Shown: positions 8,863-16,537 of the stretch, one piece after another | Position numbering within the stretch: the stretch's first letter is position 1 | How the letters are laid out: every line of letters starts with the position of its first letter | Assembly (NCBI GenBank): GCA_964486935.1 | Contig: CAZAPG010000005.1 | Location: forward strand, 62,001-126,000 | From: CAZAPG01 sp964486935 | GTDB lineage: Bacteria > Chloroflexota > Anaerolineae > 4572-78 > J111 | Reading direction: 5' to 3' | DNA: 64,000 nucleotides | Notes under the pieces: model-generated | The model's database searches: none | What the model saw: the letters and a program-made list of their open reading frames with translations, nothing else | Told to the model about the DNA's origin: nothing | Made by a program: the position numbers and the translations under genes

Positions 8863-10074
8863 TTAATGCTCAAACTCCGGCAGCGAGTCGGGATTAAGTG
8901 TTTGGATAACTTTGAGACAATCCACCAGCCGGTCAATTTCGGCTTCGGTGTTGTAAAAGCCGGTGGAAATTCTCAAGGCGTAGTACGGCTCTGGAATAAA
9001 ACGAAGAATGATATCCTCCTCGGCCACTTTTGCTGTAACCCTGGCCGGGTCGTATCCGTCCAGGTTAAAAGTCACCAAACCGGCTTGCGGGCCGGGCGGC
9101 GTAATCATGGTGACGCCCGGCAACCGGCTCAGCTTTTGACGGGCATAATCGGCCAGATGAGCAATGCGGCCGTAAATCCACTCCCAGCCAACCGAGTCGG
9201 CCAGCCAGTTAAAATTGGCCGCCATCGCCCGGATTGAGGGCCGAAACACCGTCGCCACCTCGTAACGCCGAGCGTTGGGCGCGGGCATAAAATAACCGCT
9301 CATATTAAAAATCCCGGCATCGCCCATTGATGGATAGCCAACAAAGGTGAGGTTCAACACGCTCAACAAATCCCGGCGAACATACAACGCGCCCACGCCC
9401 TCGGGGCCGCATAGCCACTTTTGGGCGGGCATGGCGTAAAAATCTACGCCGCTGCCGGGCAAATCCAGCGGAATAGCCCCGGCCGACTGGGCCGCATCTA
9501 CCGCGCAGAGCGTATGGTAACGGTGGGCCATCGCCACAATCTCGGCCAGCGGCAGCCGCATGCCGGTGCTCCAGGCCACGTGCGAAAAAACCAGCAGCCG
9601 GGTGCGCGGCGAAATGGCCGCCTCAAAGCGAGCCACCACTTCTGCCGTTGAAAGATGCGGCGGAATATCGACAACTTTCACCACCACGCCCTGGCGCTGG
9701 CGCAGCACGTACAGCGGCAGCAGCCCGCCGGGGTGCTCCAGATTGGTGGTAATCACCTCATCGCCCGGCTGCCAGTTGAGGCCGTGGATGACAATATTCA
9801 TGCCGTCGGTGGTGTGGTGGGTCAGCGCAATTTCATCCACCGAAGCGTTGGCCAGGTTGGCAAAGGCCTGGCGCAACTCGGCTTTTTTCTGCCTGAATGA
9901 AAAATAGGCGCTGTAACTGGCCCGACCCTCGTTTAACTCGGCAACGGTGCTTTGCTGCAACGCTTCGGCGGTAATGGTTGAGAGCGGCCCCACCGAGCCG
10001 GTATTAAAATAAGCCTTGTTAGCGGTTACAGGCATCGCCTGGCGAATCTGGTTGATTTTTTGAGTGTCTGTCAT
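8863..10074 (-). CDS. Class V aminotransferase (cysteine desulfurase / isopenicillin-N-epimerase-like)
   Basis: This is a 403-residue cytoplasmic PLP enzyme of fold type I. The PLP lysine lies in MPAQKWLCGPEGVG; VDAAQSAG supplies the aspartate that binds the pyridine nitrogen, and HHTTDGMN is the phosphate-binding region. Those features and the N-terminal YFNTGSVGPL are typical of the class V branch annotated as cysteine desulfurase-like or isopenicillin N epimerase-like. No active-site cysteine loop of SufS/NifS type can be assigned, and no Fe-S scaffold gene is nearby, so the substrate stays open. AAGGA precedes the ATG by about eight bases. It is a single gene, convergent with the STAND gene. 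Confidence 0.85.
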   Translation of the reverse strand: MTDTQKINQIRQAMPVTANKAYFNTGSVGPLSTITAEALQQSTVAELNEGRASYSAYFSFRQKKAELRQAFANLANASVDEIALTHHTTDGMNIVIHGLNWQPGDEVITTNLEHPGGLLPLYVLRQRQGVVVKVVDIPPHLSTAEVVARFEAAISPRTRLLVFSHVAWSTGMRLPLAEIVAMAHRYHTLCAVDAAQSAGAIPLDLPGSGVDFYAMPAQKWLCGPEGVGALYVRRDLLSVLNLTFVGYPSMGDAGIFNMSGYFMPAPNARRYEVATVFRPSIRAMAANFNWLADSVGWEWIYGRIAHLADYARQKLSRLPGVTMITPPGPQAGLVTFNLDGYDPARVTAKVAEEDIILRFIPEPYYALRISTGFYNTEAEIDRLVDCLKVIQTLNPDSLPEFEH

Positions 10075-10129
10075 TGAATGTTGTCCTTTGTGATGTTGAT
10101 TTATAGTAAGCTATTTCATTTTGATGGTA

Positions 10130-10214
10130 CTACTAAGAAACACGGTGTTTCTGGCCCAATGAAGACCTCAAAGGTTTCAAAAACCTTTGAGGTCTGGAGT
10201 AGCTACTAAGAAAC
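10130..10214. repeat. Composite repeat: hairpins flanked by 12-bp direct repeats
   Basis: CTACTAAGAAAC occurs at 10130-10141 and again at 10203-10214. Between them lie a small hairpin (GAAACACGGTGTTTC at 10137-10151 or thereabouts) and a perfect inverted repeat with 14-base arms and a 3-base loop (10164-10194, arms GACCTCAAAGGTTT). The element fills the gap between two minus-strand genes and may also end transcription of neither strand cleanly, as it has no long T-run. Confidence 0.7.
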
Positions 10215-10237
10215 TGCCGGCAGGCCGGGGGTATGAT

Positions 10238-12784
10238 TTACGAAATTCTGGGAATGCGGGCCAGCAGTTCGCTGACGACCTCGTAGTTGATGGTGCCCAG
10301 GTTGGCGGCCACTTCCTCGGTGGTGATAATTTCATCGCCCTGCTGGCCAATGAGCACCACCTCGTCGCCCTGGCGCACGTTGGGAATGTGGGTCACATTG
10401 ATGGCCGACTGGTCCATGCTGACCCGCCCGACCAGCGGCGCGCGTTTGCCCTTAACCAGCACCTCGCCCCAGGTGCGCGGCCCCCGCCGGAAGCCGTCGG
10501 CGTAGCCCACCGGGATAATGGCGATAGTTTCGACGCCTTTGGTGCGGTAAATTGCGCCGTAGCCAATGGGGCTGTCGGGCGGCAGGGTTTTGACCTGCCC
10601 CACCGTGCTTTTAAAGGTTAGCGCCGAACGAAACCCCGGCGGCAGCGGCGTTTCATCCGAAGGGGGCAGCCCGTAAATGCCAACGCCGGGCCGCACCATG
10701 TCAAAACGAGATTCCGGCAGGTTGAGCATGGCGGCGGTGTTGGCCGCGTGTACCAACGGCGGGCGCAGGCCGGCCTGCTCCAGTTGGCCCAGCAACGCCT
10801 GAAAGCGCCGTAGCTGCTCGCGGGCATAGCTTAAGTCGGCTTCGTCGGCGGTGGCAAAGTGGGTGTAAAGTCCCTCAATCTTCAGCCATTCCTGCGGCAG
10901 AGATTCTAGAAAGGGCAGCACCTCGTGGGGCAGCAGCCCCAACCGCCCCATGCCGGTATCTACTTTAACATGGACAAATGCTTTTTTGTTCAAATCGGCG
11001 GCGGCCTGGCTAAAGGCGCGGGCCAGCTCCTGGGTAAAAATGGTGGCGCTGACGTTGTGGTTAATAGCCTCGTGAGCCTGCCAGGCCGGCATGTAACTGA
11101 GGACCAGAATAGGCGCGTCAACGCCCTGCTTGCGCAGGCTGATGGCCTCGCCCAGGGTGGCTACGCCCACCCAGCTTACGCCGTTGTTTAGGGCGGTGCG
11201 AGCCACTTTTATCATTCCGTGGCCGTAGGCGTCGGCTTTGAGAATGGCCATAATTTTGGCCGGCGAGACAATATCGACCAGCCGGCGCACGTTGCTGGCA
11301 ATAGCCTCCAGGTCAATTTCTACCCAGGTGGGGCGGGCCGGCTGAATAGAGCGGACTTTTTGCCAGCCGGCATCTTGCCGCACCAGATGCTTTTTAGCCT
11401 GTTTGGGGTTGGCCAGCAGCCGCTCAACCACCTGCTCCAGCCGCACGCCAGCCCCGCCTTTAACCAGAATAGTGGTATCGGGCGAGAGTAAATCTTCCAC
11501 GGCGGCGGCGGCGTCGTCGCTGGTAAAGGTTACATGAACGGCGTGCTGGCCCAGGCCGCTATCGTGTTGCAGCGCGGCGGCGGCAATCTGTTGGGCGGCT
11601 TCGCCTTTGGTGACTAATCGTTGCACGCGGGTAGCGGCATAGTGACCGATTTGGCGGTGCGCCTCTTTTTCAATATCACCCAGGTCCGGCATGTCGCCCA
11701 AAATAGCCGCTTTGTTGGCGCCCGGCAGTTCGGCCAGGGTGTCGAGCGCGGCGATGGCGGCTTCGGGGCTGGCATTGAAGGTGTCATCCAGAATCAGGGC
11801 GCCGTTTTTGCCAGCCAGCAAATTGAGGCGGCCCGGCACGCGGGGCAGCCGGCCCAGCGCGTTGAGGGCAGTTTCCGGCGGCACATCGAACACCAGGCCG
11901 GCGGCCACGGCGGCCAGCACCGGGTAAATCTGGTGACGCCCCAGCAGCGGGGTAAAGCCTTTAAACTTTTTGCCATCGTAGTGCAGGCTAAAGGACATGC
12001 CTTCGGTGGTCAATTTTATGTCGGCGGCGCGCACGTCGGCCCCGCGTTTAAGGCCAAAGGTGATGATGCGGGCCTGGGTGCGCGGCACCATACCGGCTAC
12101 GCGGGGGTCGTCGGCGTTGAGAATGGCAGCGCCGTTAAAGGGCAACGCTTCGATGAGGCGGCCTTTTTCTGAGGCAATGTTGTTGAGCGTGCCCAATACG
12201 CTCAGATGGGTGCGGTTGATGGTGGTGACTACGCCGACTTCTGGCCGGGTGATGCTGGCCAGCCGGGCAATTTCGCCAAAGGAGTCTGAGGCCATTTCCA
12301 GCACGGCAATCTGGTGGGTGGGTTCCAGTTTGCCAAGGGCAATGGGCAGGCCGTAGCGCCCGTTGTAACTGCCGTAGTTTTTGAAGACGTTGTAGCGGCT
12401 GCGCAGCGCGGCGGCAATGGCCTCTTTGGCGGTGGTTTTGCCACTGGAGCCGGTGACGCCCACCACGTGAGGCTGGTATTTACGCAGAATGTGGGCGGCG
12501 TAATCGCTGAGGGCTTCCTGCACGTCGGGCACAACAATGGTGGTGACGCGCTGGCCGTTGGCCGGCAGGGTGTCGCAATGCTCGCACACAATGCCGGCAG
12601 CGCCTTTGGCCAGGGCTGCGCCGATGTAATCGTGGCCGTCGCCGGTGGCGGTTTTGACGGCCAAAAATAGCTGCCCCGGCTCCAACTGGCGGGAGTCGAA
12701 GGCAAAGCCGCTAAATTGGGTGGCGTCAGCGCCATTTTGCAGGCGCCCGCCGGTGGCCTGGAGTAAATCATCGAGGTAAATCAT
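10238..12784 (-). CDS. Bifunctional MurF (D-Ala-D-Ala-adding ligase) / alanine racemase fusion
   Basis: This 848-residue cytoplasmic protein carries two steps of peptidoglycan precursor synthesis. Residues ~1-460 are MurF: the ATP loop GVTGSSGKTT near 110, NADDPR, and LDDTFNASPEA. From ~485 alanine racemase follows: WVEIDLEAI, the PLP lysine in ILKADAYGHG, the catalytic-tyrosine region GYGAIY, and SMDQSAINV near the end. The racemase makes D-Ala, which Ddl joins into the dipeptide that MurF attaches. This MurF-Alr order is known from Bacteroidetes. ATG 12784 is preferred because GGAG lies 8 bases before it; the in-frame ATG at 12841 has no ribosome site. Stand-alone gene. Confidence 0.92.
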   Translation of the reverse strand: MIYLDDLLQATGGRLQNGADATQFSGFAFDSRQLEPGQLFLAVKTATGDGHDYIGAALAKGAAGIVCEHCDTLPANGQRVTTIVVPDVQEALSDYAAHILRKYQPHVVGVTGSSGKTTAKEAIAAALRSRYNVFKNYGSYNGRYGLPIALGKLEPTHQIAVLEMASDSFGEIARLASITRPEVGVVTTINRTHLSVLGTLNNIASEKGRLIEALPFNGAAILNADDPRVAGMVPRTQARIITFGLKRGADVRAADIKLTTEGMSFSLHYDGKKFKGFTPLLGRHQIYPVLAAVAAGLVFDVPPETALNALGRLPRVPGRLNLLAGKNGALILDDTFNASPEAAIAALDTLAELPGANKAAILGDMPDLGDIEKEAHRQIGHYAATRVQRLVTKGEAAQQIAAAALQHDSGLGQHAVHVTFTSDDAAAAVEDLLSPDTTILVKGGAGVRLEQVVERLLANPKQAKKHLVRQDAGWQKVRSIQPARPTWVEIDLEAIASNVRRLVDIVSPAKIMAILKADAYGHGMIKVARTALNNGVSWVGVATLGEAISLRKQGVDAPILVLSYMPAWQAHEAINHNVSATIFTQELARAFSQAAADLNKKAFVHVKVDTGMGRLGLLPHEVLPFLESLPQEWLKIEGLYTHFATADEADLSYAREQLRRFQALLGQLEQAGLRPPLVHAANTAAMLNLPESRFDMVRPGVGIYGLPPSDETPLPPGFRSALTFKSTVGQVKTLPPDSPIGYGAIYRTKGVETIAIIPVGYADGFRRGPRTWGEVLVKGKRAPLVGRVSMDQSAINVTHIPNVRQGDEVVLIGQQGDEIITTEEVAANLGTINYEVVSELLARIPRIS

Positions 12785-12832
12785 AAGGTACTCCGATGTA
12801 AAAAACGCTTTTACTGTGGATGGTTCTAAGCT

Positions 12833-12890
12833 ACGTTCCACGTTTTACGCTCTACGGCGCGTAGTGCGTATTGCGTAGTACGTATTTTCA
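12833..12890. repeat. Dispersed palindromic intergenic repeats
   Basis: ACGTTCCACGTTTTACG (12833-12849) matches the arm at 15551-15566 with few changes. It runs into an imperfect hairpin (arms ACGCTCTACG 12847-12856 and CGTAGTGCGT 12860-12869) and then ATTGCGTAGTACGTA, related to the repeats at 44127-44170 and 45226-45256. Confidence 0.6.
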
Positions 12891-13035
12891 CTGTAGCCGC
12901 AAATTGTACCACAGAATGGGGCAGAGAGACTAATAGCCTATGTTGGCAATTGACAATTTGGGCCAATCATTTCACAATCAGGGGGTCAGGGAGCCAATCC
13001 GAAAGCTGAAACCCGAAACCAACAAGGAGCGACAC

Positions 13036-13764
13036 GTGAGCAATGCCATCACTTTTACCCCGATTGCTTTTGTGAAAAGTTATTTTACAGAAAACACCCC
13101 CGCCGAGGAGATGCGCCGGCAGCCTTCGCAGATTGTGGTGGAGCCGGGGTTTAGGCCGGGATTAATGGGGCTGGAGCCGGGTACGGATATTTTGGTGCTG
13201 TTTTGCTTCCATCGAATCAGGCCGGAGGAGGTTGAGTTGCAGTTGCATCCTCGCCACAATCCCGATAACCCGCTGCGGGGCGTTTTTGCCACGCGCAGCC
13301 AGTTTCGGCCCAATCCTGTTGGGGCCACGGTGGCGCGGGTCGAGCAAATTGAGGGTAACGTTATTTTTGTGAGCGGGCTGGACGCGCAGGACGGCACGCC
13401 GGTGCTGGATATCAAACCGTTTGCCGCTTATTTTGATGCCGACACGCGCAGCCAGCAATTGGAAGTGAGAGAAGTTGCCAGCTTGGACGAGGCGCGGGCG
13501 GCAATTGACGCCATTGATGGGGAAATTATCCGGCTGCTGGGCAACCGGGCCGGGTATGTGCATCAGGTGGTTAATTTTAAAGTTCGGCCCGAAGATGTGC
13601 CCGCGCCGGAACGATATGCCCAGGTAATGCGTCAGCGGCGCGAGTGGGCGCGGGCGGCCGGGCTAAACCCCGACGTAATCGAGGGTATGTACAGACTATT
13701 AGTTGACAACAATATTCAGGAAGAGTTGGAGCTGATACGGCAGCGCGATAGCGGGGCAGTGTAA
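13036..13764 (+). CDS. TrmO (tRNA m6t6A37 methyltransferase)-like domain fused to a chorismate-mutase-like domain
   Basis: This 242-residue protein has two parts. Residues ~5-135 match the TsaA/TrmO family, which uses S-adenosylmethionine to N6-methylate t6A37 of tRNA: ITFTPIAFVKS, then HPRHNPDNPLRGVFATRSQFRPNPVG with the conserved RSxxRPNP motif, and VLDIKP. Residues ~145-240 resemble AroQ/PchB-type chorismate mutase or isochorismate-pyruvate lyase: LDEARAAIDAIDGEIIRLLGNRAGYV, VPAPERYAQVMRQRREWARAAGLNPDVIEGMYRLL. I chose GTG 13036 since AAGGAG lies six bases before it; the ATG at 12940 has none and its first 32 codons look noncoding. The fusion joins two unrelated functions; whether both are active is unknown. 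Confidence 0.8.
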   Translation: MSNAITFTPIAFVKSYFTENTPAEEMRRQPSQIVVEPGFRPGLMGLEPGTDILVLFCFHRIRPEEVELQLHPRHNPDNPLRGVFATRSQFRPNPVGATVARVEQIEGNVIFVSGLDAQDGTPVLDIKPFAAYFDADTRSQQLEVREVASLDEARAAIDAIDGEIIRLLGNRAGYVHQVVNFKVRPEDVPAPERYAQVMRQRREWARAAGLNPDVIEGMYRLLVDNNIQEELELIRQRDSGAV

Positions 13765-13776
13765 GAAAATTGGAAA

Positions 13777-13805
13777 TTGACGACCGGGGTTAATTAGAGT
13801 ATAAT
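13777..13805 (+). promoter_or_regulatory. Promoter of the tRNA operon
   Basis: TTGACG (13777-13782), a 17-base spacer and a perfect TATAAT (13800-13805) lie just ahead of tRNA-Leu at 13830. Expected start is about 13812. Confidence 0.8.
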
Positions 13806-13829
13806 GTTGCCCTGTGTAAATTGCTTTGC

Positions 13830-13913
13830 GCCGAAGTGGCGGAATAGGCAGACGCGCTACGTTCAGGGCGTAGTGGGCATTGGCCCGTGTGGGTTCGACT
13901 CCCACCTTCGGCA
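13830..13913 (+). tRNA. tRNA-Leu (anticodon CAG)
   Basis: The 84-base gene has acceptor arms GCCGAAG and CTTCGGC, an anticodon stem CTACG/CGTAG enclosing TTCAGGG (anticodon CAG), a long class II variable arm, and the T-loop GGTTCGACTCC. CCA is not encoded. Confidence 0.95.
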
Positions 13914-13918
13914 TATGG

Positions 13919-13991
13919 GCCGCATTCGTCTAGTGGCCCAGGACGCCGCCCTCTCAAGGCGGTAACACGGGTTCGAATCCCGTATGCGGCA
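13919..13991 (+). tRNA. tRNA-Glu (anticodon CTC)
   Basis: Acceptor arms are GCCGCAT and ATGCGGC. The anticodon stem CCGCC/GGCGG encloses CTCTCAA, giving CTC. The T-arm ACGGGTTCGAATCCCGT is perfect. It starts five bases after tRNA-Leu; CCA is not encoded. Confidence 0.95.
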
Positions 13992-13998
13992 AATTCGT

Positions 13999-14071
13999 GG
14001 TGGCTATGGCTCAATGGTAGAGCATCTGGTTGTGGCCCAGAAGGTTGTGGGTTCGAGTCCCACTAGCCACC
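13999..14071 (+). tRNA. tRNA-His (anticodon GTG)
   Basis: Acceptor arms GTGGCTA and TAGCCAC are extended by the encoded G(-1) at 13999 facing C73 at 14071, a histidine tRNA hallmark. The anticodon stem TCTGG/CCAGA encloses TTGTGGC (GTG). T-arm GTGGGTTCGAGTCCCAC is intact. Confidence 0.95.
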
Positions 14072-14080
14072 CACCGCTCA

Positions 14081-14113
14081 AAGTGTGGCTGATAGGTATA
14101 AGCCACATTTTTT
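14081..14113 (+). terminator. Intrinsic terminator of the tRNA operon
   Basis: Arms AAGTGTGGCT (14081-14090) and AGCCACATTT (14101-14110), with one G-T pair, are followed by a T-run to 14113. It lies directly after tRNA-His. Confidence 0.8.
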
Positions 14114-14146
14114 GTTTTAAAGCGGTTTTGCAAACCCGTCATCCTG

Positions 14147-14596
14147 TTAATCTCTTTGGTCATCCTCACCCGGCTCCAGCACCACATACTGGTCATCAAA
14201 CTGCCAGGTGGGGATGGCTTCTAACTCTACCTCTACCCTGGGGGTGGCGGGGTCAATGCGCTTGACTAAATGGATGTCAACCACGCGATTATCATTAACG
14301 CCCATGGCATCCAGCAGGGCATCCTGGGTAATTTTTAACCCGCCATCCAGGTCTCTGCGCAGGGGCGTTTCAAAATAGAAATCCAAAAACAACCCAACCC
14401 AGCCCTGATTGAGCGCCGCGATAAAATCGTCGGTGATAACGCCATCTACCCGCAGGCGATGAACTTGGTGCTTGACGCGTCGTTTAAAACTGGCATGCTC
14501 CTTTGAAAGCACGCGCCGGTTGCCCGCCCTGGTATATTGCTGGTTGATGCTGGGTGGCAGCGGCAAGGTTAGCCGGATACGTTGAATATTGGCCAT
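14147..14596 (-). CDS. RusA-family Holliday junction resolvase
   Basis: This 149-residue protein matches the RusA endonuclease family, which cuts four-way DNA junctions as a dimer using acidic metal ligands. The signature RRDLDGGLKITQDALLDAMGVNDNRV (residues ~88-113) supplies the expected aspartates (DLD and DN), with a basic N-terminal half (KEHASFKRRVKHQVHR). RusA is mostly carried by phages and prophage remnants, though many bacteria keep chromosomal copies. It ends 33 bases beyond the tRNA terminator, convergent to the tRNA operon; no integrase or phage genes accompany it. AGGGGG precedes the ATG by five bases. Confidence 0.82.
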   Translation of the reverse strand: MANIQRIRLTLPLPPSINQQYTRAGNRRVLSKEHASFKRRVKHQVHRLRVDGVITDDFIAALNQGWVGLFLDFYFETPLRRDLDGGLKITQDALLDAMGVNDNRVVDIHLVKRIDPATPRVEVELEAIPTWQFDDQYVVLEPGEDDQRD

Positions 14597-14660
14597 TGCG
14601 ACCCCCTTTTTAACATTGTAGCACGCATGTTTGGGGGCGACAATTAGCGCGCATTTTGAA

Positions 14661-14690
14661 TTGGAAAATTAGAGGCGTTGTGTGTATAAT
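14661..14690 (+). promoter_or_regulatory. Promoter of pspA
   Basis: TTGGAA (14661-14666) and a perfect TATAAT (14685-14690) are separated by 18 bases, about 57 bases before the pspA ATG. Confidence 0.55.
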
Positions 14691-14746
14691 GGTAAAATAC
14701 TGAAGCCAACCCGGCAATTAAGAATCTAGTAAGGAGACTCAAACCC

Positions 14747-15475
14747 ATGGCCCAATCATTTTTTGAAAAAATCGAGACGCTCATCAAGGCCAATCTGCAT
14801 GCAATGGTCGATAAGGCGCTAGACCAAAACTCGGTGGCGGTGCTGGACGAGTACATTCGCCAGGCCGAAAACAATCTTGACGACCTGGAAGACGCCCTTA
14901 TCACCGTCAAAGGCCAGGTGCGAACCCTCAAGCGCAAATACGAAACTTTCAGGGCCGAAGCCGAGGCGCTGGACCGCGATATTGACCGCCTGTTGAACCT
15001 GGGCAAAGAAGATTTGGCCATGGCCGCCCAAAGCCAGTTCAACACCAAAATGGATTTGGCCGATGAATATCGCCAGCAGTATCTTAACCAAAAAGCCGAA
15101 GCCGACAAACTGGCCGATGCCCGCCTTAAATTAGAAGCCCGGCTGCGCACCATTAAGCAAGAGCGAGAACACGTGCTGGGCCTGCTGGAACTGGCCAAAA
15201 CCAAAGAGATTGCGGCCAAGAGTATGAAATCGCTGGATGCGCTGGAAGGCGTGGGCGACTCAGATATTGCTCGCGTGGCCGATAAAATCCGCGCCCGTAT
15301 TGACCGCGCCGACGCCGAAGTTGAAATGCGCGCCGGCCGCCTGAGCAACCAGATGGATGAAGTGCTGGGCAAAGACCGGCTCAACAACCAGCTAGAAGAA
15401 CGCAAGCGCCGGTTGGGCCTGGCCCGGCAAGAAGATGAAGATGAGGAACTGGCCGAGTCGTCGTCGGAAGCTTGA
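14747..15475 (+). CDS. pspA: PspA/IM30 (Vipp1) family membrane-stress protein
   Basis: This 242-residue protein is almost entirely helical coiled coil, as in PspA/Vipp1 ESCRT-III-like proteins that assemble on the inner face of the plasma membrane and protect it under stress. The N-terminal amphipathic helix (FFEKIETLIKANLHAMVDKALD), the conserved DEYIRQAENNLDDLEDALITVKGQ segment and the long heptad region are all present. The acidic tail (QEDEDEELAESSSEA) is extra. AAGGAG precedes the ATG by ten bases. The next gene, a membrane protein with coiled coil, follows after 117 bases and may be a functional partner. Confidence 0.9.
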   Translation: MAQSFFEKIETLIKANLHAMVDKALDQNSVAVLDEYIRQAENNLDDLEDALITVKGQVRTLKRKYETFRAEAEALDRDIDRLLNLGKEDLAMAAQSQFNTKMDLADEYRQQYLNQKAEADKLADARLKLEARLRTIKQEREHVLGLLELAKTKEIAAKSMKSLDALEGVGDSDIARVADKIRARIDRADAEVEMRAGRLSNQMDEVLGKDRLNNQLEERKRRLGLARQEDEDEELAESSSEA

Positions 15476-15519
15476 AGCTGCTGTTCTTTAACCCCTGGCT
15501 GATTCACCATGACAATTTG

Positions 15520-15563
15520 AAACGTGAAACGTAATCAGGTTTATAAATTGACGTTTCACGTTT
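15520..15563. repeat. Perfect inverted repeat between pspA and the next gene
   Basis: Arms AAACGTGAAACGT (15520-15532) and ACGTTTCACGTTT (15551-15563) give a 13-base-pair stem with an 18-base loop. No T-run long enough for a clear terminator follows; the right arm resembles 12833-12849. Confidence 0.75.
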
Positions 15564-15592
15564 TACATTTTAGGCAAAGCGATTCCTGAAAT

Positions 15593-16534
15593 ATGTCGTC
15601 CATACGCAGAGACCTGGAAAATCGGGCACAAGAGGCCATTCTCAAGAGCATTGTTGAGAATTACAAAAAAAAGCACATTAACCTGCTAAAAGACCCGGCC
15701 ATTAGAAAAACCGTTCTTAACTATGCCTTTTACAAACCGGCCAATGCCATTTTGATTGCATTTACAATTATGGCTGCTGGCTGCTTGCCCCTGCTCGTTT
15801 TTCCGCTGCTGGCTCTAACATCGCCGCTGTGGTTACTGTTGGGCGCAGCCGTTCCGGTTGTGTTGGGAATCATTGCCGAGATTTTCTTTCTGACGCTCAG
15901 TATCAAAGATGAAGAGGCGCACGCCCAGGCCGTAGCCAACATGCTGCGCCCCACCGTTGAATTCAATCCCAAAATTATCAACGATAAAGAACTGCGCGCC
16001 AAAGTAGATAAAGCCCTTGAGTATTGGGGCCTCATCGACGAAGCCATTGCCAGCGCGCCCAAAGGCGTGGTGCGCGACCCGGTGCTCAACACCTCTCACG
16101 AAGTGACCCACCAGGAGATGACCCGCTGGCTGCAAGCGGTTTACAACCTGGCCGAGCATGTCGACAAGTTCAAACTCAACAAGGTCATCGAGCGAGATAT
16201 CCAGGAGATGCCGGCCGTCATCAGGCAATACCGGGCCAGGCTGCAAAAAGAAACAAACTCCGAAGTGCAGGAGCAGCTAGAAAAAACCATCGCCGATAAA
16301 GAACGCCAGCTTACCACCCTGCAAAAATTAAAAGATAACATGGCCAAGGCCGACTACCAGCTAGAAAGCACCATCTCCGCGCTGGGCACCATTTACTCTC
16401 AACTGCTGCTCATGGGCAGCAAAGATGAATTTGGCAGCAAAGTTGGCCGCTTACAAGAAGAAATCAGCGAGCAAGTCAATCAGCTTGAAGACCTGACCGA
16501 AGCCATGGATGAGGTCTACCAAAGCTCATACTAA
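15593..16534 (+). CDS. Membrane protein with C-terminal coiled coil, unknown function
   Basis: This 313-residue protein has a charged N-terminal helix (~1-45), two hydrophobic segments (~52-75 and 80-105, with Pro/Leu/Ala) and a long cytoplasmic C-terminal part rich in Glu, Lys and Gln that should form coiled coil (residues ~195-310). I recognise no named family. Its place between pspA and a membrane glycosyltransferase, and its PspA-like helical C-terminus, suggest a membrane anchor or partner for PspA; that is inference from position and composition. No clear ribosome site precedes the ATG. Confidence 0.7.
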   Translation: MSSIRRDLENRAQEAILKSIVENYKKKHINLLKDPAIRKTVLNYAFYKPANAILIAFTIMAAGCLPLLVFPLLALTSPLWLLLGAAVPVVLGIIAEIFFLTLSIKDEEAHAQAVANMLRPTVEFNPKIINDKELRAKVDKALEYWGLIDEAIASAPKGVVRDPVLNTSHEVTHQEMTRWLQAVYNLAEHVDKFKLNKVIERDIQEMPAVIRQYRARLQKETNSEVQEQLEKTIADKERQLTTLQKLKDNMAKADYQLESTISALGTIYSQLLLMGSKDEFGSKVGRLQEEISEQVNQLEDLTEAMDEVYQSSY

Positions 16535-16537
16535 TCT

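Noticed and set aside
12940..13035. N-terminal extension of the TrmO fusion from ATG 12940
   Set aside because: These 32 codons resemble intergenic repeat DNA, and a good ribosome site favours GTG 13036.
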